Assembly: GCF_014651135.1 (NCBI RefSeq)
Contig: NZ_BMWH01000035.1
Span: 1-64,000 of the forward strand
From: Streptomyces echinoruber
GTDB lineage: Bacteria; Actinomycetota; Actinomycetes; Streptomycetales; Streptomycetaceae
Direction: 5' to 3'
DNA: 64,000 bases
Positions within the stretch are counted from its first letter, which is position 1. Every line of letters starts with the position of its first letter. Under the pieces are notes generated by a model that saw only the letters and a program-made list of their open reading frames with translations, had not been told where the DNA came from and did no database searches. Of this stretch, positions 30,203-36,911 are shown piece by piece. A program made the translations under genes and the position numbers.

Positions 30203-30275
30203 TAGCGGTGACCGGACTTGAACCGGTGACACAGCGATTATGAGCCGCTTGCTCTACCGACTGAGCTACACCGCT
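30203..30275 (-). tRNA. tRNA-Met (CAT, elongator)
   Basis: A 73-nt cloverleaf: acceptor AGCGGTG / CACCGCT, D arm GCTCAGTCGGTAGAGC, anticodon loop CTCATAA, T arm GGTTCAAGTCC, discriminator A. The first base pair is Watson-Crick A-T, so it is an elongator-type rather than initiator tRNA. Confidence 0.95.
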
Positions 30276-30320
30276 GCGATGCGATCCGGTTCCGCACGGC
30301 GGCGGAACCGCTCACATCAG

Positions 30321-30393
30321 AGCCCCAAAACGGAATCGAACCGTTGACCTTCTCCTTACCATGGAGACGCTCTGCCGACTGAGCTATTGGGGC
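30321..30393 (-). tRNA. tRNA-Thr (GGT)
   Basis: A 73-nt cloverleaf: acceptor GCCCCAA / TTGGGGC, D arm GCTCAGTCGGCAGAGC, anticodon loop ATGGTAA with GGT, T arm GGTTCGATTCC, discriminator T. Probably co-transcribed with tRNA-Met 45 nt downstream and rpmG. Confidence 0.95.
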
Positions 30394-30797
30394 GAGCGAT
30401 GAAGACATTACACGGTCGGCCGCCGTTCGCCCAAATCCGTTCCGCGCCGACCGCCCGGAACCGGTCGGCGGCGCCTCCCGCGCGCCCCGGAGGACCGCGG
30501 CACCACGGCAGTCACACGCGCGCGTGCGTGAGTCGCACGCGCGCGTGCGTGCGTGTGCGGACATGACCGTGACCGTGGCCACGGACCTGTGGCCGTAGGA
30601 CCGTAGAGCCGTAGAGCCGCCCCGGTGGCCGATGCCCCCGTCGACGTCCCACCGGTACGACTATTGCGCTCCTCCCCACCCGCCGCGGAGCGCGACCCTA
30701 GGCTCGACTCACTCTGTGTGATCAGCACCCCTCCCAGCCCGCACGCAGTGCCCGAGCCCGTTGAGTGCCCCCGAGTGTCCGGAGTGCCTGGAGCGCG
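30394..30797. repeat. Intergenic region with alternating purine-pyrimidine tract
   Basis: No gene is seen in these 400 nt. From 30513 to 30559 two copies of CACGCGCGCGTGCGTG are separated by AGTCG. Each is self-complementary and strictly alternating purine-pyrimidine, the kind of sequence that adopts Z-DNA or cruciforms under supercoiling. Around 30583-30620 short GCCGTAG repeats follow. The region must contain the promoters of tRNA-Thr (minus) and the amidohydrolase (plus). Confidence 0.7.
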
Positions 30798-32063
30798 ATG
30801 CCCGACAGTCAGCCGCCGCCGTCCCACCCGTTCCCACCCGCGCCCGCGCCTGCGCCCGCGGGCACCGGTCCCCTGCTGCTGTGCGGGGCACACCTGAGCG
30901 ACGGGCGGGTGGTGGACGTACGGCTGAGCGGCGGCCGCATCGAGGCGGTCGGCACGGCCGGCAGCCTCGCGGTGAGCGGCCGGGACGACGGCACGCGCGT
31001 GGACCTCGGCGGCTACCTGCTGCTGCCGGCGCCGGCCGAGCCCCACGCCCACGGCGACGCCGCCCTGTCCGCCGCCGCCGGCGGCGGCCCGGCCTGCGAC
31101 GACCCCGAGGACGTGCAGCGCCGGGCGACCGAGGCGGTGCTGCTGCAGCTCGGCCACGGCGCGACCGCGCTGCGGGCGCACGTGCGCGTGGGCGACGTGC
31201 AGGGGCTGGAGTCCCTGGCCGCCGTCCTGCGGGCGGGCCGGGCGCTGCGCGGGCTGGCCGAGCTGACGGCGGTGGCCGTGCCGCGCGTACTGACCGGGGC
31301 AGCCGGGGCCGACGGGCTGGCGATGCTGCGAGACGCGGTGAAGATGGGCGCCGGTGTGGTGGGCGGCTGCCCCGACCTGGACCCCGATCCGGCCGGTTAC
31401 GTCGAGGCGGTCCTGGAGGTCGCCTCCGAGCACGGCTGCCCGGTGGACCTGCACACCGACGGCACCGATCCGGCCCGCCTGGCCCGCATCGCCGCCATGG
31501 CGGGCGGACTGCGCCCCGGCGTCACCCTCGGCCCGTGCGGCGGCCTGGGCCGGGTGCCCGCCGAGGTGGCCGCGCGCACCGCCGACCAGCTCGCCGCGGC
31601 CGGCGTGGCGGTCGTCTGCCTGCCCCAGGGCGGCTGCACGGGCGCGGAGCGGCGCGCCACGGCCCCGGTGCGGCTGCTGCGGGCGGCCGGCGTGCGCATC
31701 GCCGCCGGCAGCGGCGCCCTGCGCGACCTGTCCAACCCCGTGGGCCGCGGCGACCCCCTGGAGGCGGCCTACCTCCTCGCCTCCCGGCACGGCCTGCGCC
31801 CCGAGGACGCCTACGACGCCGTGAGCTCGTCGGCCCGCGCCGTCCTCGGCCTGCCCGAGGTGCGCGTGGAGGCCGGTTTCCCGGCCGAGCTGCTCGCGGT
31901 GCGCGCGGACGGGCTGGCGGGGGCCCTGTCGCTGGCGTACAGCCGCATCGTGGTGCACCGGGGGCGCGTGGTGACGCGCACGAGCGCGGTCCGGGAGTTC
32001 TGCGCCGCCGCGGCGTCGGCGGCGTCAGGGCTGCCTCGGCAGGGGCGGGGCGGGGCGCCGTAG
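30798..32063 (+). CDS. Amidohydrolase family protein (cytosine deaminase-like)
   Basis: A 421-residue protein; ATG at 30798 (MPDSQPPPSHPFPPAPAPAP, a low-complexity Pro-rich N-terminus). The amidohydrolase layout is recognisable: a beta-sandwich start LLLCGAHLSDGRVVDVRLSG, YLLLPAPAEPHAHGDAALSA where the metal motif is HAH, DLHTDGTDPARLARI, and a C-terminal sandwich VVHRGRVVTRT. The late His/Asp metal ligands are weak: the segment that normally reads GTD appears as AAGSGALRDLSNPVGRGDPL. It may therefore bind metal differently or have an altered substrate. Best description: cytosine deaminase-like hydrolase, activity unproven. Confidence 0.8.
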   Translation: MPDSQPPPSHPFPPAPAPAPAGTGPLLLCGAHLSDGRVVDVRLSGGRIEAVGTAGSLAVSGRDDGTRVDLGGYLLLPAPAEPHAHGDAALSAAAGGGPACDDPEDVQRRATEAVLLQLGHGATALRAHVRVGDVQGLESLAAVLRAGRALRGLAELTAVAVPRVLTGAAGADGLAMLRDAVKMGAGVVGGCPDLDPDPAGYVEAVLEVASEHGCPVDLHTDGTDPARLARIAAMAGGLRPGVTLGPCGGLGRVPAEVAARTADQLAAAGVAVVCLPQGGCTGAERRATAPVRLLRAAGVRIAAGSGALRDLSNPVGRGDPLEAAYLLASRHGLRPEDAYDAVSSSARAVLGLPEVRVEAGFPAELLAVRADGLAGALSLAYSRIVVHRGRVVTRTSAVREFCAAAASAASGLPRQGRGGAP

Positions 32064-32127
32064 GGGCGGGGCGCCGTAGGGCCGGGGCGCCGTAGGGCCG
32101 GGCGCCGTAGGGCCAGGCGCCGTAGGG
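32054..32127. repeat. Tandem GGCGCCGTAGGG repeats
   Basis: Five copies of GGCGCCGTAGGG at 32054, 32070, 32086, 32101 and 32116 (spacing 15-16 nt) begin just before the amidohydrolase stop codon and run into the downstream spacer. The remainder to 32290 contains CCGTCTACAGGAG twice and no gene. Confidence 0.85.
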
Positions 32128-32290
32128 GCCGGGAAGGGTCGCCGGGGGCCTTCGCCACCGTCTACAGGAGCCGTCTACAGGAGGATCGACCGCGGGGCTT
32201 TCACCGCCGTCCACGGGAGCGACCGCACCACGACCGGACACGACCGAACTCGGGCGGCGGATACAGCCATCCGGGCGTACGGTCGGAATC

Positions 32291-32947
32291 ATGCGCATTG
32301 TCATCGCTGGTGGTCATGGTCAGATCGCGCTGCGGCTGGAACGGCTGCTCGCGGCGCGCGGGGACGAGGTGGCGGGCATCATCCGCCGCGCCGAGCAGAG
32401 CGACGACCTGCGGGCGGCGGGCACCGAACCGATCGTCCTGGACCTGGAGTCGGCGTCGGTCGAGGAACTCGCCGAGCGGCTGCGGGGCGCCGACGCGCTG
32501 GTCTTCGCGGCGGGCGCGGGCCCGGGCAGCGGCGCGGCCCGCAAGGAGACGGTGGACCGCGCGGCCGCCGTCCTGTGCGCCGACGCGGCGGTACGGGCGG
32601 GCGTACGCCGGTTCCTGGTCGTGTCGTCGATGGGCGCGGACCCCGACCACCAGGGCGACGAGGTCTTCGACGCCTACCTGCGGGCCAAGGGCGCGGCCGA
32701 CGCGTACGTGCGCGCCCAGGACGCCCTGGACTGGACGATCCTGCGCCCCGGCCGGCTCACCGACGACCCCGGAACCGGCCTGGTCCGCCTCGAGGCCCAC
32801 ACCGGCCGCGGCCCGATCCCGCGCGACGACGTGGCGGCCGTCCTGGCCGAACTGATCGACACCCCGGCCACGGCGGGCCTCACCCTGGAGCTGATCAGCG
32901 GCTCCACACCGGTGTCCGTGGCGGTCAAGTCGGTGGCGGGCAACTGA
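32291..32947 (+). CDS. NAD(P)H-binding protein (atypical SDR, YwnB/HSCARG-like)
   Basis: A 218-residue Rossmann protein. MRIVIAGGHGQIALRLERLL has the GGxGxI dinucleotide loop at residues 7-12. VRRFLVVSSMGADPDHQGDE and LDWTILRPGRLTDDPGTGLV are typical of NAD(P)H-binding reductase/epimerase homologues that lack the classical catalytic Tyr-Lys pair. The next gene starts 2 nt after its stop, so the two are probably coupled. Resembles many uncharacterised actinobacterial oxidoreductases; substrate unknown. Confidence 0.88.
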   Translation: MRIVIAGGHGQIALRLERLLAARGDEVAGIIRRAEQSDDLRAAGTEPIVLDLESASVEELAERLRGADALVFAAGAGPGSGAARKETVDRAAAVLCADAAVRAGVRRFLVVSSMGADPDHQGDEVFDAYLRAKGAADAYVRAQDALDWTILRPGRLTDDPGTGLVRLEAHTGRGPIPRDDVAAVLAELIDTPATAGLTLELISGSTPVSVAVKSVAGN

Positions 32948-32949
32948 CG

Positions 32950-33351
32950 ATGGCGACGCAGGGGGTACCGGCCGAGCAGGAGTCGCTGCTGCGCCGCATG
33001 TACGAGGTCTTCTCCACCGACGAGCGGGACACGCACCTCTCCGGGTGCCTGGCACCCGACGTGGACTGGCCGAACGTGCTGGACGGCACCCGCCTGCACG
33101 GCCACGACGAGGTACGGGCGTACTGGGACCGGCAGTTCGCCACCGGCCACCCCCTCGTCCGCCTGGAGGGCCTGCGCCCCGACACCGACGGGGCAGCCGT
33201 GGTGGCGACCGTCCGGCAGGGCCACCGGGACGACTCGGGCGACCACTGGGCGGGGCTGGTGGAGCACGTGTACCGCTTCGCGGAGGACGGGCGGGTGGCA
33301 CGGATGGACGTACGGGCGGCGGCACGACACCAGGGCCGGGAGACGTCCTGA
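32950..33351 (+). CDS. NTF2-like / SnoaL-type polyketide-cyclase-fold protein
   Basis: A 133-residue single-domain protein starting 2 nt after the preceding stop (MATQGVPAEQESLLRRMYEV). An N-terminal helix pair, then the cone-shaped fold signatures HLSGCLAPDVDWPNVLDGTR, LHGHDEVRAYWDRQFA, and terminal strands LVEHVYRFAEDGRVARMDVR. This fold is shared by ketosteroid isomerase-like enzymes and stress proteins. The aromatic and acidic cavity residues are present but do not identify a substrate. Likely acts with the NAD(P)H-binding neighbour. Confidence 0.85.
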   Translation: MATQGVPAEQESLLRRMYEVFSTDERDTHLSGCLAPDVDWPNVLDGTRLHGHDEVRAYWDRQFATGHPLVRLEGLRPDTDGAAVVATVRQGHRDDSGDHWAGLVEHVYRFAEDGRVARMDVRAAARHQGRETS

Positions 33352-33380
33352 GACCCGCTTCACGAGTTCACGAGCGAGCC

Positions 33381-33460
33381 CGTACGCGGGCCTGGAACAA
33401 GCCCCCGTACGCGGGCCTGGAACAAGCCCCCGTACGCGGGCGCCTGGAACGGGCCCGTAC
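33381..33460. repeat. 25-bp tandem repeat
   Basis: CGTACGCGGGCCTGGAACAA recurs at 33381, 33406 and 33431 with a degenerate fourth copy at 33456, period 25. Each unit starts with the palindrome CCCGTACGCGGG-like core. It fills the space between two convergent genes and may supply their terminators. Confidence 0.85.
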
Positions 33461-33466
33461 GCGGAA

Positions 33467-33679
33467 TCAGAACAGCCGCAACTGCCCCGGGAACTCCGGC
33501 ACGACGTACCCGTCCAGCCCCGGCTGCACGGCCCCCGTCTGCACCGGCCGCCGCGATCCGGGACACGACACCAGCCGCCCGCTCCTTCGCGCCCCCGGCG
33601 GATCGTGCCGCGCCAGCCTCCCCGCCACGACGGCGATCTCACGACGACACTCGGGACAGCGCCTGCGCGGAGAGGACAT
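33467..33679 (-). CDS. Small Arg-rich protein with CPEC motif
   Basis: A 70-residue protein starting at 33679 (MSSPRRRCPECRREIAVVAG), with RLARHDPPGARRSGRLVSCP following and YVVPEFPGQLRLF at the end. One CxxC plus a later Cys suggests a small metal-binding or redox unit. I recall similar small proteins as common in Streptomyces, but no function is known. It is convergent with the NTF2-like gene and lies just outside the left end of the integrated element. Confidence 0.6.
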   Translation of the reverse strand: MSSPRRRCPECRREIAVVAGRLARHDPPGARRSGRLVSCPGSRRPVQTGAVQPGLDGYVVPEFPGQLRLF

Positions 33680-33753
33680 GGCACCAGTGTGCCCGCCCCC
33701 ACCGACAACGCCCCGCCGCACACCACCGCAACACCGCAACACCGCAACACCGA

Positions 33754-33793
33754 GAGGGGCCTTCCTCAACGTCTCCGCTGAGGAAGGCCCCTC
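33754..33793 (-). terminator. Host terminator of the tRNA-Tyr locus
   Basis: GAGGGGCCTTCCTCA (33754-33768) pairs perfectly with TGAGGAAGGCCCCTC (33779-33793). It lies 10 nt past the tRNA 3' end on the minus strand, so it was the terminator of the original tRNA-Tyr gene before the element inserted. A CAACACCG triplet repeat precedes it (33731-33752). Confidence 0.8.
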
Positions 33794-33802
33794 TTCGTCG
33801 CG

Positions 33803-33852
33803 TGGCGGCGCCAGGATTCGAACCTGGGTAGGCATAGCCGACAGATTTACAG
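33803..33852 (-). pseudogene. attL: 3' half of tRNA-Tyr left behind by integration
   Basis: Read on the minus strand this is CTGTAAATC (anticodon loop with GTA), a type II variable arm GGCTATGCC, T arm CCAGGTTCGAATCCTGG and acceptor CGCCGCC plus discriminator A. Upstream of it lies element DNA (GGATGGCTGCGCGG), which neither pairs with the anticodon stem TCTGT nor provides a matching acceptor. It is the displaced 3' host fragment, not a functional gene. Confidence 0.85.
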
Positions 33853-33905
33853 GCCGCGCAGCCATCCCCCTGTGACCTGGGCCGTTCCAATAGTGGATGC
33901 CCAGC

Positions 33906-33976
33906 GCCCCACAGATGCCCCACGAAGCACTCAGCGGGAAGTATCGAGGCGGGCAGTAACAGCCCATCCCACTCTG
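33906..33976. other. Left arm-type integrase sites
   Basis: GCCCCACAGATGCCCCACG (33906-33924) is a tandem GCCCCAC repeat that recurs in the same orientation near the right end (48487, GCCCCACGGATGCCCCGC). CATCCCACTCTG (33965-33976) recurs inverted at 48537-48548 (CAGAGTGGGATG). Paired motifs at both ends of an element beside the core are typical of integrase arm sites; this is inferred. Confidence 0.6.
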
Positions 33977-33996
33977 CGGCAACGACTGTTGCTACG

Positions 33997-34010
33997 CTGG
34001 TACGCACCAC
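33997..34010. promoter_or_regulatory. Operator of the GntR-Nudix regulator (autoregulatory site)
   Basis: CTGGTACGCACCAC matches 12 of 14 positions of the palindrome CTGGTGCGCACCAG found twice at 36128-36165. It overlaps the end of an extended -10 (TGC-TACGCT, 33990-33998) and lies 24 nt upstream of the regulator's start, so bound repressor would block its own promoter. Confidence 0.65.
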
Positions 34011-34034
34011 CTCAGAACGGAGAGTGGTCCGCGG

Positions 34035-34826
34035 ATGGGACCGAAGACGACCAAGGTCTACGAGACGCTGCGACAGCGGCTTGCCGATGGCGAGTACGGC
34101 GGTCCCGGCGAAAAGATCCCCTCTGAACGCACACTGGCCGAGGAGCTCGCCATCGGGCGGACGGCGCTCCGGCAGGTTCTCGCCCGTCTCGTGTCGGAGG
34201 GTGCCCTGGAAGTCCGGGGTCGGAGCTCCTACCGGGTCCCGGGCAAGGTGAGCGTAAAACCGCCGGAAGGGTTGAAGCCGTGGCGTATCCACGGCGAGCG
34301 TGACCTCTACGACAACCGTTGGGTCAAGCTACAACTGTGGGACGTGGAACCGCCCGGTGTGGAGAGGTTCGAACACCATGTGGTCAAGCTTCACCGCGTC
34401 GCTGTCACAGCCGTGGTTGACGATCAAGACCGCGTGCTCATGATGTGGCGCTACCGGTTCGTGCCACAGCGCTTCGGCTGGGAGCTGCCCGGCGGCATCG
34501 TCGATAAGGGAGAGGAGCCGGCGGACACCGCTCTGCGGGAAGTCATCGAGGAGACGGGGTGGCGTCCGAAGAATCTTGAGCACGTCGTGAGCTACCAGCC
34601 CATGGTCGGCATGGTCGACTCTCCCCACGAGATCTTCGTAGCTCACGGAGCGGAGAAGGTGGGAGAGCCGACCGACCTGGAAGAAGCCGGTCACATCGAG
34701 TGGGTACCCCTCGCCGACATCCCCGGACTCATGGCCCGCGGTGAGCTACTGGGTTCCGGCACCCTGGTCGCGCTGCTTCACATCCTGGCGACCAAGGGCA
34801 AACAGAACGTCACAGCCGTTCACTGA
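34035..34826 (+). CDS. GntR-Nudix fusion regulator (KorSA-Pif-like)
   Basis: A 263-residue two-domain protein. Residues 1-72 are a GntR winged helix (TKVYETLRQRLADGEYGGPG, then IPSERTLAEELAIGRTALRQ and LARLVSEGALEVRGRSSYRV). Residues about 110-250 are a Nudix hydrolase with the full box GGIVDKGEEPADTALREVIE followed by ETGW (GxxxxxExxxxxxxREVxEExGW). In pSAM2, KorSA is a GntR repressor of transfer and Pif, a Nudix protein, gives immunity against redundant transfer. Here both activities seem to be in one chain. It ends convergently with the XRE gene, overlapping 17 nt. Autoregulation is suggested by an operator just upstream. The role assignment is inference from these families. Confidence 0.82.
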   Translation: MGPKTTKVYETLRQRLADGEYGGPGEKIPSERTLAEELAIGRTALRQVLARLVSEGALEVRGRSSYRVPGKVSVKPPEGLKPWRIHGERDLYDNRWVKLQLWDVEPPGVERFEHHVVKLHRVAVTAVVDDQDRVLMMWRYRFVPQRFGWELPGGIVDKGEEPADTALREVIEETGWRPKNLEHVVSYQPMVGMVDSPHEIFVAHGAEKVGEPTDLEEAGHIEWVPLADIPGLMARGELLGSGTLVALLHILATKGKQNVTAVH

Positions 34827-35940
34827 GCCGATCGACGCGACGGCGCTGCCGCACCGAACCGGTGCGGCTCGCCAGCAGGCGAGCCTGCTGCAGGTGGGTC
34901 CGAGCATCGTCGTATTCGGTCCGGGTCAGGTGCGCGTGCGCCAAGTCGGCGTGCAGACCGGCCCGGGCCCGGACGAACGTCGGGTCCATCGCTTCCAACG
35001 CGTCATAGAGGCTAGTGACCGCTTCCTCGTCTCCGAGTAGAGCGAGCACGTTGCCCTGCCATCGGGTGAGGTGAGCACCGTTCAGGAAGATGCTCACCAT
35101 GTCCGGGTCTCGATCCTCGGGCCCTGGGGGGATCTCGCCCATGGCCGCGTCGAGAGCGCGGCGGCAGTCATCCGGCATGCCGGCATGGGCGCACAACTCT
35201 GCCTCTGCCGCGTGGAGCCATGCCCGGAGTCGGGGCGAGCCGGACTGTCCCAAAGTGCGCTGAGCGTCGCGCACCAGCTCGACACCGAGCGCCGGCCGAC
35301 CTGCCTCGCACAAGACGTACGCCTGCTCACCCATCGCGTGCGCGAGGTACATCGGTGCTTCAGCGTCGCGTGCTGCCCGCTTCGCAAGCTCGTAGTGCCG
35401 CCACGCTCGTTCGATCGCCCCTGAGTCGATCGCCTGCCACGCTGCGAGGGTTGATGCGCCGGCCAGCGCGAGGGCGACCGGTCGGCGAGCGGAGGGCAGG
35501 ACGGCGAAGCTCAACGCCTCTTCCAGCGCTGCGAGGTGGCCGGTCATCTGGTCAACAAGGCTCGCGGCGCCCATCTGGCGGTCCATCGTGCGCAGGAGTT
35601 CGGTCTGGTCGTTGAACGCCTTCACCATGGACGCGCTGACGCTGCTGGCGGAGTCGATCCTGCTGAGCAGTTCGTCGTAGCCGTCTGCCGACGGCGCGGT
35701 GGGAGCGGGACCGGCGTCTCTCAACTCTGCGTCCGTGACTCCAAGGAGCCGCCGCAGAATGGCCGCGTAGTGGTTCGAGATGACCCGCCTGCCGTTCTCC
35801 CACTCGGAGACGTACACGCGCAGGCTGGCTTTCGAGGCCACATCGACCAGGTTCCGTCGGGCGTATTGCTCGATCTCGCGAACCAGTCGTTCCTGGGACC
35901 ACCCTCGCGCCGTACGCGCGTTCCGAAGTCCTGCGCTCAC
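34810..35940 (-). CDS. XRE family regulator with TPR-like C-terminal domain
   Basis: A 376-residue protein with GTG start at 35940. The HTH spans residues 5-70 (LRNARTARGWSQERLVREIE, then SKASLRVYVSEWENGRRVIS and HYAAILRRLLGVTDAELR). The remaining 300 residues are helical repeats with TPR-like pairs (WQAIDSGAIERAWRHYELAK; AHAMGEQAYVLCEAGRPALG; GMPDDCRRALDAAMGEIPPG; YDALEAMDPTFVRARAGLHA). Streptomyces proteins of this type often sense peptides or small ligands. Base composition is lower in GC than neighbouring genes, consistent with acquired DNA. It probably regulates itself and the transfer region; its target is unknown. Confidence 0.82.
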   Translation of the reverse strand: MSAGLRNARTARGWSQERLVREIEQYARRNLVDVASKASLRVYVSEWENGRRVISNHYAAILRRLLGVTDAELRDAGPAPTAPSADGYDELLSRIDSASSVSASMVKAFNDQTELLRTMDRQMGAASLVDQMTGHLAALEEALSFAVLPSARRPVALALAGASTLAAWQAIDSGAIERAWRHYELAKRAARDAEAPMYLAHAMGEQAYVLCEAGRPALGVELVRDAQRTLGQSGSPRLRAWLHAAEAELCAHAGMPDDCRRALDAAMGEIPPGPEDRDPDMVSIFLNGAHLTRWQGNVLALLGDEEAVTSLYDALEAMDPTFVRARAGLHADLAHAHLTRTEYDDARTHLQQARLLASRTGSVRQRRRVDRLSERL

Positions 35941-36003
35941 AGGCCACCGCCCGGCGTTCGTTCCTATCGCTGACCCACCCAGGATGCACGACGTTGCCGC
36001 AGG

Positions 36004-36041
36004 TCAACAGGGGTTAACACGCCGAACGTTAAGGGGTGTTG
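36004..36041. promoter_or_regulatory. Dyad between the XRE gene and the transfer promoter
   Basis: CAACAGGGGTTAAC (36005-36018) and GTTAAGGGGTGTTG (36028-36041) form a dyad matching at 10 of 14 positions. It is centred 83 bp upstream of the XRE start. This AT-richer site is a plausible XRE operator; binding is not demonstrated. Confidence 0.45.
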
Positions 36042-36121
36042 GCTACCGGCGTCCCTGTCTCGAACGGTCTCCTGGGAGTGCACCGCGGCGGGTGGTCGCC
36101 ACCTGAATCGGTGAACCAGCC

Positions 36122-36165
36122 TTGACTCTGGTGCGCACCAGATGCACTCTACTGGTGCGCACCAG
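36122..36165 (+). promoter_or_regulatory. Twin palindromic operators over the transfer-operon promoter
   Basis: Two identical perfect palindromes CTGGTGCGCACCAG lie at 36128-36141 and 36152-36165, centres 24 bp apart. A TTGACT (36122-36127) and a weak CACTCT (36145-36150) 17 bp downstream put the first palindrome in the promoter spacer and the second just after the -10. The site GGTGCGCACC fits GntR-type operators, and a third copy precedes the GntR-Nudix gene. Hence this is most likely that protein's main target. Confidence 0.72.
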
Positions 36166-36641
36166 TTATCGAGGTCGTCCTCGGTTCGCGGTGTGTGCAA
36201 GGAGTGGCCGCGCTGCGGCCGTTCCAGGGCGGACACGCTGCAAGACCGCCCGACAAGGCCAGGGGACAGGGCTTCGGCCCGACTGGCGAGGTGGCCCGGT
36301 GACCGCGAGCAACGGCCGGAGGGTGGGGACGCAGGTCCCCCTTGCAGCAGTCCTTGTCCGCTTCGAGTGAGGAGAGATCCGGTGAATCGACGACATCGAC
36401 AGGCGCCGCCGTGAGGGACCGGCCGGCGGCGCCCGCACACCCCCTTCGGTCCCTTCCCGGCCTCGCAGCGCAGGGCGCTGCGGCCGGCTGCCTCTTCCGC
36501 CCGTCCGGCCCGCGCACTGCGGGTCTTACGGGCGGAAGCGCGGGGAGTCGGATCGGCCGACTTCAACGGCGCGCGGCTCCGGTGCTGGCACACCGGAGCC
36601 GCTTTCGGGCCGTTGCCACCTGCAAGGGAGAACACGACCCA
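36166..36641 (+). other. Leader of the transfer operon with an attenuator-like hairpin
   Basis: About 475 nt with no convincing gene. At its end GCGGCTCCGGTG (36573-36584) and CACCGGAGCCGC (36591-36602) form a perfect 12-bp stem with a 6-nt loop, followed by TTTC. This terminator-like hairpin lies 36 nt before the first small gene and downstream of the operator-controlled promoter. It could act as an attenuator or separate an upstream RNA. A long leader may encode a regulatory RNA; I cannot show that. Confidence 0.55.
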
Positions 36642-36911
36642 ATGGACGTCATCGTGACTGTTCAGGACGCTGTTACGGCGTTCGCCGACTTCATGGAGCC
36701 GACGGGCGCGGAGCTGGACGCAATCGAGCAGGAACTGCCCGCGATCCTGGCGGAGGTCGACCTGCTGGACGCGCAGATCATCACCCTGGACCGCACCCCG
36801 AGCGAGATCGACCGGCAGCGCATCCGCCGGGCGCTGCGCCGGGTGCTGGCCGAGCGGGCGGCGCTGGCCACCGGCACGGCCGGCGTGAGCCTGCCGGGCG
36901 GTGCGGCATGA
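36642..36911 (+). CDS. Small AICE protein (DUF6284-like)
   Basis: An 89-residue acidic protein, ATG at 36642 with AAGGGAG upstream (MDVIVTVQDAVTAFADFMEP). It has an Asp/Glu-rich N-terminal half and a basic helix DRQRIRRALRRVLAERAALA, with overall coiled-coil character. Proteins starting in this way accompany transfer genes in Streptomyces AICEs. Its stop overlaps the GGDEF start (ATGA), so it is the first gene of the transfer operon. Function unknown. Confidence 0.7.
   Translation: MDVIVTVQDAVTAFADFMEPTGAELDAIEQELPAILAEVDLLDAQIITLDRTPSEIDRQRIRRALRRVLAERAALATGTAGVSLPGGAA

Noticed and set aside
33803..33890. Complete tRNA-Tyr at the left end of the element
   Set aside because: The anticodon stem does not pair (GCGGC against TCTGT) and no 5' acceptor strand matching CGCCGCC lies at the right distance, so only the 3' part is present.
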